DNA from: Cryptomeria japonica
Taxonomy: Eukaryota; Streptophyta; Pinopsida; Cupressales; Cupressaceae
Direction of reading: 5' to 3'
NCBI RefSeq assembly: GCF_030272615.1
Contig: NC_081415.1
Span: 260,458,425 to 260,522,424, forward strand
Length of the DNA: 64,000 nt
This document shows positions 24,403 to 35,785 of this stretch, piece by piece. The notes beneath the pieces are model-generated. The model worked only from the letters and a program-made list of their open reading frames with translations. It searched no databases and was not told the DNA's origin. The translations under genes and the position numbers were made by a program. Numbering within the stretch: position 1 is the stretch's first letter; each line of letters starts with the position of its first letter.

Positions 24403-24434
24403 CCCCCCGCCCCCCCCCCCCCCGCCCTCCCTCC
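24403..24434. repeat. cytosine-rich homopolymer tract
   Basis: A run of C broken by single G residues, with 13 uninterrupted C in the centre, lies inside LTR C. It could form a G-quadruplex on the other strand. Its exact length may be a sequencing or assembly error. Confidence 0.7.
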
Positions 24435-25102
24435 AAAAAAAAAGACATATTCCCCTTTTAAACTAGAATTCTAGGTTGCATATATTTTTCCCCAAAACCC
24501 TAATATTTAATTTTTTTAATAAAAAACAATTTTATTTTTCTTTTCTAATTCCTAACAAAGGAGTAAACTAACATGCAATAAGAAAAAATCATTTTTTTCT
24601 TTTCTTTTCTCATGCAAATTAATTAATTTCCTCAAAAAGGAATTCAAGCAATACTTTAATTCTAATTTATTCTTTTATTCATTTATTAATTAATTTATTT
24701 AAAATTCTAGGAAACAATAAATGAAATTAATCTAATTAATTTTTCATTAAAATTTAAATAAAATATATTTCTAATATCATGCAGCTTGCAACTTAATTTA
24801 ATAACTTCTTTTAATTAATTAAATTTATAATCTCAATGCATAAAATACATAACTCAAAAATACCAACTATGAGATAACTCCATAAATTTAATTAATTAAT
24901 TAAATCCACTAAAACACACAAACTGAACAAACCCCAAACAAAGACTTAGAAAAAGTCAAATGACAATACACGAAGGCCGAACAATTGACATGACGACCAA
25001 CTGACGACACTCACAAGAGTGTAAATGGTTAAAATAGGGTCAAGTACTACCTCCTCCACTTCCATCAGACAATATAAGGCATGCTTAGACCTGTGAAGCC
25101 AA

Positions 25103-25321
25103 GTGGAGATGATACCCCGTACCAACCTGGTACTTGTACCTGCAATATCTTGCATCACCGAACCACACATGCATATATACAATATAGAAAACACAGCATA
25201 CACACCGATGAAGGAGAATCACGACGTTCCCTATCTCACCGAAGTGAGTGAAGGAAAATCGTCCCCTTGCATCCAATACACTCGCAGACATGTAACATAT
25301 AATTACACATTGCATATATAA
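25103..25321 (+). other. small open frame conserved between LTRs A and C (antisense)
   Basis: A 72-codon frame antisense to G1 has a 65-codon counterpart in LTR A (2957-2760, minus strand, also antisense to its element). Both start MEMIP and share TEPHMHIY-like and VKENHDVPFLTE-like segments. The two LTRs are similar in DNA here, so the shared frame may carry no coding meaning. No family is recognised. Confidence 0.25.
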
Positions 25322-25530
25322 AGTAAAGTGTCAGTACATAGAAATAATCCATAAAATACCATAAAATCACAAGTACTGAAATACTGCAAATAAATTATGC
25401 ATCTCATATCTAGATAAAGCATGAAATAATGTCATATAAGTTTGAATAACACATCATAATAATGTATCCACTGAAAGTAAGCAATAATAAAATATAAGTC
25501 TAATAAGTTCAAACGAGGAGGGGTACTACA

Positions 25531-25549
25531 TTCTCCCCCCCAAAACTAG
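25531..25549 (-). other. polypurine tract of G1
   Basis: The minus strand reads CCTAGTTTTGGGGGGGAGAA directly before the 3' LTR. The purine run is the plus-strand primer site. Confidence 0.8.
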
Positions 25550-25571
25550 GCTTACTCCTGGAAGCCTAAAA

Positions 25572-25920
25572 CAAATAAGAATACAACTCTCTCATCTTCG
25601 CTGCATCCTCCCAAGGCACCGAGGTCTCATCATTTGGGTCCTATAAGACCTTTACCTGGTCGATGGTGCGACCCCTGAGGATCAAATCCCGACGCTGAAG
25701 AATGCACACGAACTCCATGGAAAGCTTCCCGTCCTCGACCTGCAAAGAGTTCCAATCAAGAACATGTGTCACATTAGGATGATAAGGTCAAATAATTGAA
25801 ACATGAAAGACATAGTGGATGCGAGATAGACTCGGTGGCAAGGAAAGATGGTATGCAACATGTCCTATCCTCTCAAGGATCTCAAAAGGGCCAACAAACT
25901 GAGGTGCCAACTTAGAACCC
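25572..25920 (-). pseudogene. G1 integrase C-terminus and chromodomain-like end
   Basis: The frame after the integrase core shifts by one base near 25920 and then reads [15 protein letters not shown], the usual integrase C-terminal block of plant chromoviruses. It ends with a segment holding VKVL, a Trp-Glu-Asp (WED) and MRELYSYLF. That arrangement is typical of the shortened chromodomain of Tekay/Del elements, which target insertion to heterochromatin. A TAG replaces the residue after VKVL, and a stop at about 25571-25573 ends the protein just before the polypurine tract. Confidence 0.65.
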
Positions 25921-27129
25921 TTTCCATAAGAGATCACTCTTCCGCGGATGGACTCTCAAAAACACACGGTCGCCAATAGAAAACTGATGATCTACCCTAT
26001 GAGCATCTGCATACTTCTTCTGCCTATCCTGTGCAGCTACCAAATTCTCACGAATCCGCTCTACCTGTTGCTCCATCTCTAGAATAATATCTAGTCCTAT
26101 AAGCACCCTGTCCTCTAGCTGATCCCAAATCAAAGGAGTATGGTAAGGATGACCATATAATGCTTGAAAGGGGGACATACCTATGGAGCTGTGATATCCA
26201 TTGTTATAAGAAAACTCCACTAGATAGATATAATCCTTCCACCGTGAATGTTGGTCCATAACATACATGCAAAGCATGTCCTCCAAAACCTGATTCACTC
26301 GCTCTGTCTGACCATCTGTCTCTGGGTGATAAGCTGAACTAAAGTTCAACTAAGTCCCCAAAGCATGCTAAAGTGAGGTCCACAATGCTGAGGTAAAGAT
26401 AGGATCTCTATCAGAGATTATCCATGTCAGAATCCCATGCAATCTCACCACATCTTCCAAGAAGACTCGTGCCACCACTATTGCCGTATTGGAAGCTCGT
26501 ATAGGAACAAAATGAGAAACCTTAGTCAATCTGTCAACAATGACCGTGATAGCATCATGATGATGTGAAGAGACAGGCAACCCAACAATTAAATCCATGG
26601 AAATGATATCCCATTTCCAATCCAGTACCAAATTAGGCTGTAAAAGCCTTGCCGGGTGCTGACGCTCTGCCTTCACCCACTAACATTCCAAACACTTCGA
26701 CACAAAATCAAAAATGTCATGTTTCATGCTAGCCCAATGATAAATCTATCTAAGATCTATGTGCATCTTCTTGACACTTGGATGTGCCAAATAAGGTGCA
26801 TGATGGGCCTCAGTCATGATCAAAATGCAAAGACCCTCCAAAGGAGGTACATAGATTCATCCATGGTGATGAAGTCCATTTGCCTCAAGGTTATATCCAT
26901 AAAATCTACCCTCTAAAGGCCTTCCAGACTCTATCACAGCTCTAACATTCTGATACCAAGTATCCTGAGGAAGAACTCCAAGAATCCTCTCTCTCAAGTC
27001 TACTCCAAGGGATAATGCTGAAACTTCATGCTACCTACGACTCAAATCATCTGCCACCATGTTCTCTTTCCCTTGAATATAACAAACCTCAAAATCATAC
27101 TCATAGAGGAATTGCATCCATCTCTACTG
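25912..27129 (-). pseudogene. G1 integrase
   Basis: The HHCC zinc-binding domain is visible (HHAPYLAHP...CLEC), followed by the catalytic core: Asp in SMDLIVGLP, Asp in ISDRDPIF, and Glu in TDGQTERVNQV, so all three DDE residues are kept. The frame is the same as that of the upstream RT. It is cut by nonsense codons at 27124-27126, 26746-26748, 26680-26682, 26368-26370 and 26350-26352, mostly TAG where relatives usually have Gln. The enzyme would insert the cDNA into chromatin. Confidence 0.85.
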
Positions 27130-27738
27130 TCAAGCATTCAAGTTTGGCTGCGTGAAGATATACTGCAGACTGCGGTGATCACTATGCAGCTCAAACCAAT
27201 GCCCTAACAGGAAATGCCGCCATCTAACCAAAGCATGAACTACAACTTCCAACTCTAAATCATGAACTAGATAGTTCAACTCGTGGTTCTTGAGTTTGCG
27301 AGACTCATAAGCAACCACATGTCCATCTTGCATAAGCACTACACCTATACCTTCCAAAGAGGCATCTGTGCATATCATAAAATCTCTAGATGGATCAGGA
27401 ACTGCCAAAATCGGAGCACTAACAAGGAGTTCCTTCAAGGTACAAAAAGCTGCCTCACATTGCTCTGACCAAACAAACTTCTTCCCTTTCCTCTAAAGAG
27501 AAGTAATCAGGTGTCCTATCCGGGAAAAGCACTCAACAAAGTGACGGTAATATCTAACCAAGCCCATAAAACTTTGAACTTCAGAAATGTTGGTCGGTGC
27601 TGGCCAATCAATAATGGCTTGGATCTTTGAAGGATCCATGGATATACCTTCTCCCAAAACCACATGACCAAGATAGTTCACCTCAGACTGGAAGCAATCA
27701 CACTTCGTCAAATTGGCATAAAGTTGATTCTCCCTCAA
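27124..27738 (-). pseudogene. G1 RT thumb and RNase H
   Basis: The part 27738-27493 is the RT connection (YLGHVV, then WPAPTN..EVQSFMGL and YYRHFV). After a TAG at 27493-27495 the RNase H follows with Asp in CTDAS, the acidic HDLELE segment and Asp in HSDHRSL, so the catalytic carboxylates are present. It ends at TGA 27130-27132 and TAG 27124-27126. The domain degrades template RNA during reverse transcription. Confidence 0.85.
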
Positions 27739-27741
27739 GCA

Positions 27742-28947
27742 CTACAATACTTGACATAAGTGACCCTCATGCTCTTCCATAGTTCTAGAATAAATCAGAA
27801 TGTCATCCAAGAATACAATGACAAAACAATCAAGGTAGATGCGAAAAACCCCATTCATGAGGCTCATGAAAACTGAAGGTACGTTCGTCAACCCAAATGG
27901 CACCACTGTGAACTTGTAGTGACCATAACGAGTACGAAACACTGTCTTATGAATGTCTGCATCTTGAATGCGCAACTGATGGTATCCAGATTTCAGGTCA
28001 ATCTTAGAGAACACCTGGGCTCCCTTTACTTGATCAAAAAGATCATCTATACAAGGTAATGGATATCAATTATGGATGGTTACCTTATTCAGCTATCGGT
28101 AATCAATGCATAGCCGAAGAGAACCATCTATCTTCTTAACGAAGATAATAGGCGCACCCCAAAGAGAAACACTAGGATGAATGAATCCCTTGGCCAACAA
28201 TTCTTCTATCTGCAACTTCAACTCACTCAACTCTTGAGTAGTCATCCAATATGGAGCTCTCAAAATAGGTTCTGCACCAGGAAGCAAATCAATGCGAAAT
28301 TCTATGTCTTGCTTCAGAGGCATATCAGGAATATCCAATGGAAACACATCAGCATACTCTTGAAGAATAGGGTGACCATCAAGAGCAATTTCTTGACTCT
28401 CTGACTCATCCACATCCTCAAGAGTAATTGCAAAAAGTTGACACCCTCTACGCATGCACCGCTTAAGTTGCATAGTGAAGATTATAGGTAGGGATATCAG
28501 TCTCTGAATTCGAACAATCTCCACTTCCCTGCCAAGGTCATCTAAACACTCCACTGTCTTCTTGCGACAGTCTACACAAGCACTATGAGACGATAGCCAA
28601 TCCATCCCCAACACAACTCCATAAGAACCCAAAGGAATGACTCGAAGGTCAATTGAGGTAACTATGGTTCCTAGGTCCAACTCACAACTGGGAATAAAGG
28701 CATCTACAGAAACACAGACACCTGTAGCCAACTCTACTTGCCACCTATCTTCTTTCTTAGTAAACATGAGTCCGCACTGCTCCACAATGGATGAAGAAAT
28801 GAAAGAATCCGAAGCACCAGAGTAAAAAAGTACAGAGATAGGGATTCCATACAACATACCTGTTGCCTCAATAATAGTACCCTGATGATCAACTTGGTGG
28901 TCATCCCCTGCTACAAACACTCTATGGGATCTACCTACATCTCCCAC
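27742..28947 (-). pseudogene. G1 protease and reverse transcriptase
   Basis: Residues 1-70 of the frame from 28947 hold the protease, with LFYSGASDSFI where an active enzyme has D-S-G, so the catalytic Asp is replaced by Tyr. A linker (EYADVFP...IEFRIDLLPG) leads to the RT start (LLAKGFIHPS, WGAPIIFVKK, LCIDYR). After stops at 28093-28095 (TAG) and 28066-28068 (TGA) the palm continues with [12 protein letters not shown] and the catalytic [10 protein letters not shown]. The next stop, TAG 27742-27744, is followed by the thumb. Everything lies in one frame. Confidence 0.88.
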
Positions 28948-28959
28948 TGTAGGCTTTGA

Positions 28960-29932
28960 TATTGTTTGTCTCTGACTACCTATATGGTGGAAATGTTGAG
29001 GGCACTATGTAGCTATGTGACCAAACTATCCACAAGAGAAGAAAGCTCCTCTACCTGGTCCTCTATTACCTGTCGGCCCACTAGAATACTAGAAAATTCT
29101 CTGGCTAGGGGCGTGAGATGCACTCTGCGAGGACTGCCCTAAAGGGCACTATTTTCCCCTTTGCCAGTTCCTGTTCTTTCTATACTGAGAGTTTCCACCC
29201 TGCTAGCCTTGGAACTATTTTGGTTTCGACGGTTGTTGCTGCTGTCCACCCTTAGTGGTTGCCTGAGGAGTCTTAAATGGTGCAACTGACTGGGACTGAT
29301 TTCCCTGAGCTTTGTTCCCACTGGAAGGTGCACTCCCTATCTGCACACCTGACTGACCACCAAGTGCATGACTAAGGTTCAGCTCAACCAATTTGGCTTT
29401 CACCACAACTATCTCAATTGAAGGTGGCTCAAACACCCTCACTCCTCCACTGATGCAATCATTCAAACCTCTCAAGAAGTGCTGAACAAGAATACCCTCA
29501 TTATTACCAATCCCAACATACTATTTGAGATCATAGAACCTGTGCTCATACTGGTCTACTGTCACACCATACTGACACAAAGCATAGAAATCATCTGCCC
29601 GAGTCTGCTTCCATAGGGGTGAGAGAAATCATGCCCTAAATCTCTCCAGAAATAGCTCCCATGTTACAGTGTTAATGCACACATCGATCTTCTCCTCCTC
29701 TAGTCTCCACTAGATCGAAGCAAAACTATTGAGATGCATAATAGCACATCTCGCCTTGGTGTTGCTACTATATGGAAACATAGTGAAACACAGGTCCTAA
29801 CCGATAGGCTAGGTCTTTGCCTCGAGACCAGTACCCATACCATCAAAGTAAGGAGGGTTGGACCTCATCAAGTCCTTTATGTGACCCAAAGAAGGTAGAT
29901 CTTGGTCAGCTGGAATCTCCCTCCTCATGGGT

Positions 29933-29975
<43 letters not shown>

Positions 29976-30261
29976 GAACCTACTAATGTGACTCCTCAAC
30001 CTGAGCATGAATAGGCTGATCAACCTCAAGCCTGGGGCTGAACCTAGCCAGAACCTCCTGAAACATCTGTCTCTGCTTTTCCCTTTCGGGAACCTGCTCT
30101 CCTATATGTTGAGAATCCTGATGAACTGACTATTCTGACTCAACACTCACATGAGTGGGTGGTGGTGAAGGATTGTGACTGTCAGAACCACGACCCTGTC
30201 CTCCACCTCTGCCTCCTTTGCGACCACCCATATGGTCACCTCCCCTAGCTTTCCTAGCCAT
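28960..30261 (-). pseudogene. G1 gag
   Basis: The probable start is the ATG at 30259-30261, giving an Arg/Gly-rich N-terminus (MARKARGGDHMGGRKGGRG). Its frame equals that of pol, so gag and pol were one reading frame. The central part near 29475 has HFLRGLNDCISGGVRVFEP, a typical gag capsid segment of this lineage. A decayed zinc knuckle lies at 29040-28995 (SCG, stop, FGHIAT, stop, CP), with its first Cys apparently lost. Nonsense codons are seen at 30130-30132, 29809-29811, 29797-29799, 29710-29712, 29521-29523, 29026-29028 and 29005-29007. Confidence 0.75.
29935..29970. repeat. (TC)n microsatellite inside G1 gag
   Basis: About 18 CT dinucleotides in a row lie within the gag region. A related but shorter run exists in G2 gag near 48384, so the tract is old in the family. 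Confidence 0.9.
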
Positions 30262-30399
30262 GACCTAGCACCATAAAAGAGAAAACGGTTCAGATCTACA
30301 ACAAGGATAAGACAAGAGAGATACAAACATTAAGAACTAAACAAAATGGTCAAACTGAAAGGTTCACTACAAACCCAGAGTACCCAGTGTTGAAACTTG

Positions 30400-30412
30400 G
30401 GCTCTGATATTA
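30400..30412 (-). other. primer-binding site of G1, at the element's end
   Basis: The minus strand reads TAATATCAGAGCC, the initiator-tRNA-Met primer site TGGTATCAGAGCC with two G-to-A changes. A 5' LTR should adjoin it; instead LTR B sequence (TCTATAG...) follows. Confidence 0.75.
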
Positions 30413-30435
30413 TCTATAGCTCTAACCTAAATGGA

Positions 30436-31428
30436 GGGTGAACTCACAAAGCTGGTTCCCACTTTTTGGTACATCCTGATTTTTGCTGAAATCATACATT
30501 TTTTGGAAAATATAATTTTTTAAGCTTTAAGAGGTCCCATTTGAAGTAATTAATTGAAGAGAGTTATATCAAAGGCTCTTAGATCAAAATTTCTTGGATA
30601 GAACCTCTCTACTTCTAAATCATACTTGCAATGGAGTCTCCTTTGCATCTATCAAATGCTGATAAAAAACCAATTTTACATTAGCTTTTGAGGGGTCAAA
30701 CGAATTCATTTAGAAGTTTTGTTTTCTTAAGGATTTAGTCCTTATTATAAGCTTTTCAAATAGTATAATTTTTAATATATTTAAGTTTATTAATATATTT
30801 TTATTTTATTTTTTATGAATGTAGGTTTTTCACTGAACATGAACTTCTTTGTTCAATGCATTGGGAAAGATAGCAAACTAATTCAAAAAAATTCTGAAAA
30901 ATATCTATGCCCTAGGTATTGATGTCTTCTTTCTAACAAAAAAAATAAAACTTAATTTTGATATATATAGAGCAAGTTATGTGTTCAAACGTACACCTAT
31001 ATCTAAATTATAATTAGTCGGACTTCAAAACTTAATAAAATAAAAAATATTCAACATATCACTATCAAACCAACTGCATGCCCTGGGTATTGATGTTACA
31101 AACCAAAATTTAAAAGAGATAATTTTTTATCATTTATAAAAAAAAAATTATATGTTTTGGGATGCACATCACTCTTAAAAAATGTTGTTTCCAGTAAAAA
31201 ATTACTTTTGAGGGAGATGGAAAAATCAATAAAATTTTATTCAAAAAAAATTGAAAAAAATATATTTAGAATCTACAAAATGGATGTTACAAATCACTAG
31301 TTTACATCATCTTCAAATTCTTAACGATTTAAAAGTTATAGGTGTCGGAAAGTGAAGGTTTTTTGCAAAATGTTCATCTAAGTGTCAAAGTTGGTCAAAA
31401 AGTGGGAACCAATATTGTGAGTTCACCC
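30436..31428. mobile_element. element K: 993-bp terminal-inverted-repeat element, TSD TGGA
   Basis: The ends read GGGTGAACTCAC... and ...GTGAGTTCACCC. The inverted repeats are 33 bases long with three mismatches and share TGGTTCCCACTTTTTG further in. TGGA is present on both sides (30432-30435 and 31429-31432). The empty site is known from the neighbouring VNTR units (AATGGATGAACTC), which contain one TGGA, so the four-base duplication is well supported. The interior is AT-rich with no coding frame, so K is non-autonomous. Four-base duplications do not fit the common plant groups (CACTA, PIF/Harbinger, hAT, Mutator, Tc1/mariner), so I leave the superfamily open. Confidence 0.82.
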
Positions 31429-31655
31429 TGGATGAACTCATCATGTTATCTATATTTTAACTCTAATGGATGAACTTCATCATGTATCTATATTTTAACT
31501 TTAAAGGATGAACTTCATTATGTTATCTATATTTTAACTTTAATGGGCGAACTTCATCATGTTAGCCATATTTTTAACCTTAATGGATGAATTCATCATG
31601 TTATCTATATTTTCAACCGTAATGGATGAACTTGTCCTGTTATCTATAATTTTAA
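31429..31655 (+). repeat. 38-bp VNTR of LTR B, right part
   Basis: Six units beginning GGATGAACTTCATCATG or close variants, spaced 37-40 bases, continue the array that ends at 21655. Confidence 0.88.
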
Positions 31656-31931
31656 TTTACCGAACAAATTATATCCTTGTTTAAAGTAGTAACTTGTAAT
31701 TAAGTTAATCAACTTAATTGGATTAATTAGCGTGAGTTGAGTTAAGTGTGGTATTAAGTAATCACGTTGGAAAATAGTTTAGGTGTTAGTTAAGTCTTCC
31801 GCTATGTTATTTGAACTTATGATAAATCATTGTAGCATTATGTTGTGTTTAAAACTCTTAAAAAAAAATATTTGCACTCTATTCTTGAGTTTTAGCCTCA
31901 TCTCTTCAGGGTTTCCTGGCGAGGCATTACA

Positions 31932-31936
31932 TTTTC
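31932..31936. repeat. target-site duplication of solo LTR B, right copy (TTTTC)
   Basis: It follows ...GGCATTACA and equals 17276-17280. Confidence 0.8.
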
Positions 31937-32013
31937 GATGATTTGATACATCTTCCCCTGATTCCTCCTCGAATAATATTTATTAATTATTTTGTGGCCA
32001 CATCACTTCAACA

Positions 32014-32018
32014 TGTCT
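32014..32018. repeat. target-site duplication of G2, left copy (TGTCT)
   Basis: It equals 55227-55231 after the right LTR. Between LTR B and this point only about 80 bases of the older backbone remain. Confidence 0.72.
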
Positions 32019-35000
32019 TTTAATGCTTTCCAAAATATCTTAAAGAAACTAACCAACTAAACAAAGAAATAGAGATAATTTTTTTTAATCCATTACTACC
32101 CATACACAACTAACATAATATAAAATAAAAGTATACATCAATTAACTATAAACATAAAAATCTAATTACCTAGGCAATAATAAACTCACATCACATAGAT
32201 AACGTTTCCTAGGGTATTCCAACATCATCACTTAACCTAAACCCAAGATATCTATCACATCAAATAATACTAGTGCATAGTTTTCCATCATTGATAGCAA
32301 CATTCACTTCAATTAAGAACATAGGAAAGAAAACATTTATCTAATCCATCCCGCATTCATGAATCATAACCTAATAACAATATCCATTTCCTACAATCTC
32401 ATTTACTCATAAATTCATAGCATATCAACACAACTATATGAAGGGTCATTTTAATGCACCAAATCCAAATATTGCTACTCGATTAATCTATCCATAATGC
32501 ATACATAACAACTTCTATCCATTAACATTTTGCATATTCTTATTAGAAGAACTCACACAAATCTATTACTTGATTCTCAACTCAATCACACAATACAAAT
32601 ATCTCTAATTTAAATAACATAATCTTACTCCATTAAGAACCATAGCTACTATCTATAATGTTAATGAAAATCCAAAGTCCAATACACGTCTTACAAGAAT
32701 ATCTCTTCCTATACACAACATCTACTACAATGAATCATAACCTCAAGATACAATTACAATTATTAAATGTACATGTTACAATAATAGCAACTAAATACAT
32801 ATGATTACAATGAGGTTTCCAATCATAAGATACATGATAAGCTACTCCAAGAATGCAATCCAACCAAAAAGATGAATCCTCAACCACACACATGAACATC
32901 CTAGGAAGAGAAAATCCTAATGGAAGAAGGCATCAAACCACCCGACCATGTGGAACCAAAAGGTCCATCCCCCATGCTTTGGATAATGACACAAGATCCC
33001 ACACACACACTCTAAACTTAGGCTGACACCTAAATACCAAAGGAAACAACATAACAACATCCACAATTGAATATAATCACATTAACAATAAGCTAAGACA
33101 CAATACAAGTCTAAAATCAAAAGCATGAGACTCCTAGAGGCTGCCCAACAATACAAGACATAATGAAGTAGGACACATGTAGGGAAGAGTGTCATCACAT
33201 GCCATCACCACAAAAATACGAAGATCCTTCGGCCTCACGGCTTGGCACCCATGATACCCATGTAGAGCCATCTCAACGTTTGAGAGAATCAAGGGAGTTC
33301 AGTTTACCTTTCCAAGGCCTTCCCAATCTCATCCTAAGCTTGTACTAGTACTCTAGGCCATGAGTGGGGCACCATAAACATTTATTATCTTATTAATGTG
33401 AAAACCTACTACCCATCCCAACTAGATTAATTATTAAATATTATCACTTGTTTACAAATAAACCCCCAATGATATTTCTTGGTGGTCTAAACCCTCAAAC
33501 ATCCTTACAAGGATCCTCCTGGTAGCCCATCTCTGACCACCCCAACACTCACTTGGAAGCCCACTCTCCCTGACATACTCATAGACTTTGGGTAAAACAT
33601 AAAATACTCAAGCAAACAAACAAATATGACTCTTAAAATTTTTTATGTAATATCCCCTGCAAGGGATCTACAACCAAATAGAATCATGCACATAATTGAT
33701 TCAAAATACCATAATGCAATAATATCAAATGATAATAGTCATCCAAGAGCCAATATATTCAAACATGATAAAATGCCAATCATGAAGCTCAATAATCACT
33801 GCAAGATAAAATAATCCTTACAATAACCATAAACAACTTATATCATCTTTAAAACCATCATTCAAATGATCACAAAAGCCAGATAAATTGACAAGCCTCT
33901 GGATTGGCAAAAATAGCCTCAAACTGGCAAAAATCGATTGGCAAGACACTGAACAACATAATGGTGCTTATACCAATTATACTAGCATATCCATAACAAA
34001 CTTTGGCACTTACATGGATCCGAACAACGTATTTAATAACTAGTTTAACACTTATACACTATAGATTAGCACTTACACGTAGAATTATGGCACATATACT
34101 CGAAACAATAGTGCATACCACACACAATTTAGCACATATACCTAATGGTATAGCGCTTATGAGCCACATAATGGTTCATATACCTAGTGATGTAGCACAT
34201 TTGACAAATAAAATAGCACACTTGTTAGACAAAATAATGCATTTGGCAATTTCCAACAGAGGGTGGAATTCAACTCAGACGCAAGGAAAAAAAATGATTA
34301 AGTTTAGTAAACAACTCAAATACAAAATACGACATTGACCACAGATTACAAGGGCGATAAATGACTTCAATCCAAAGTACATCACAAAATTAGAGAATCA
34401 GTAAATCAACTCAAGGCATATACATTGTCGGGCACTGCACAGAGTTGCATTTTTGGCAACCATAAAAGAAAACTAAAATTGCAACAAGAATGCATATACA
34501 GGGACAATCTTCAATGGAACCAACATCATAGTTCCCACATATAGCAAATGCAAGAATAGAGGCACAAGCCAAAACTTCATGGTACAACACAACAAAGGGC
34601 CAACTCCATTTTTGACAATACAAATAGAATAAAAATAACAAAAATTCTTATGCACAGACTCAATTATTTAATACACGACAATCATCCCACAACATACGAT
34701 AATCATGAAATTATTTTTCCACAGGCACAAAGAAGAAAATATTTTCAAATTTAAAGTACAAAGAAGGTATAAGATCCTCCAACCTGGAATTTGAAGTTAT
34801 GAAAAACAAATTGAAGAAGAACAAAAATATAAATCCAAGCTCCAATCTTCATACATACGTAGAAAATTCCATTCTCATAAATTCAAAATACAATAATTTT
34901 TCAACCAACGGAAGAACCTCCCAAAGATCTCAAAACTCTATATTTATATAAATTAATAAAAAATCATAACCCATCACAACCGACTCAAAAATAATGGTAA

Positions 35001-35785
35001 ACATAATAAATCCTACCAACTATTATGACAAATGAAATAATAATATCTCCAAATCCAACACTCACAACCAATAGAAAAAGAGGGTAAGATAAATAATAAC
35101 CAAATGAGCAAAATATTAAACAGTAAATAAATAAATAAATAAATAAATCAAATACTATAAATAATATAAAGGGCTCAATTAAATATAATCCACAAAATAA
35201 ACATAAACATATAATAAACCCTTCATAATTAAATACACATAATATTTAAATATCAAGACCAAAACATTGATTTAATTTAGTATTAATAAACTACATAAAT
35301 CAATTTATTGATAATTAATAAAATAACCAAAGCTTCTCAAGACATCTCAGCATAGGGATCACATGAAATACCACATGACGCCTAAAAAGGAAACTATAAC
35401 CAAGATATAAGACTAACAAGGCACCAACTAAGCCTAGAGTGTGGGTAGCATCTCATGTCACCTTCAATCAACTTGCCACTGGGATTAAAGACATGCTCAG
35501 AACTGTGAAGCCGGGTGGTTTTTACAATGCTAATGTCTATACAACAACATATACATTGCATATATCATAAAATAATCAGCCAAGTGAAAGAGAGTTACAA
35601 CATCATACCTAGCTCATAAATGAGTGGTATAATATCGTCTCTATCATGAATATAGTGATAATACAATCATGACAACTTTAACCTCCTCAATAATATCATT
35701 GTATCTCATAAAGCATAAGTAGTGTTATCACATCACATTATCTCATTATAAGCAGATAGTAACCTTTCAAATATATATAGGTAGT
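32019..35785 (-). repeat. left (3') LTR of G2, inner end deleted
   Basis: It aligns with 48847-55226 from its first bases (TAATG...AAAGAAACTAACCAACTAAAC) to about 35780 (AAATATATATAGG). There the right LTR continues into a long TA tract and about 220 more bases, while here integrase sequence begins. The variable segment at 34010-34245 is present once here and twice in the right LTR. Confidence 0.83.
35122..35149. repeat. (AAAT)n microsatellite
   Basis: Seven AAAT units in the left G2 LTR. The right LTR has only a short form near 54285. Confidence 0.85.

Larger units (their letters stand above)
21656..25530 (-). repeat. LTR C, 3' LTR of G1
   Basis: On the plus strand it reads TGTAATGCCCC...GGGGTACTACA, the reverse complement of the ends of LTR A. 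Length is about 3.9 kb. It shares with LTR A the blocks near 22385-22573 and 25103-25321 and lacks the 38-bp VNTR. It includes a GC-rich hairpin cassette (23544-23632) and a C homopolymer (24403-24434). Confidence 0.87.
21656..30412 (-). mobile_element. element G1: Tekay/Del-like gypsy chromovirus with only its 3' LTR
   Basis: On the minus strand the order is primer site (30412-30400), gag, protease, reverse transcriptase, RNase H, integrase, chromodomain-like end, polypurine tract, 3' LTR (25530-21656). There is no 5' LTR: the sequence beyond the primer site is LTR B, in the phase expected if G1 had simply inserted into LTR B. The left flank reads AAGATATC and the right flank TATCTATAG, together restoring one unit of the VNTR. 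The integrase core and RT motifs are visible, but the polyprotein has many nonsense codons, so the copy is dead. Confidence 0.85.

Noticed and set aside
29817-30014. Plus-strand frame with Ser-Leu repeats
   Set aside because: It is the shadow of the (TC)n tract and of G1 gag on the other strand.
30436-31428. Element K as a Mutator or hAT derivative
   Set aside because: The four-base duplication, backed by the empty site in neighbouring repeats, does not fit the eight to eleven bases of those groups.
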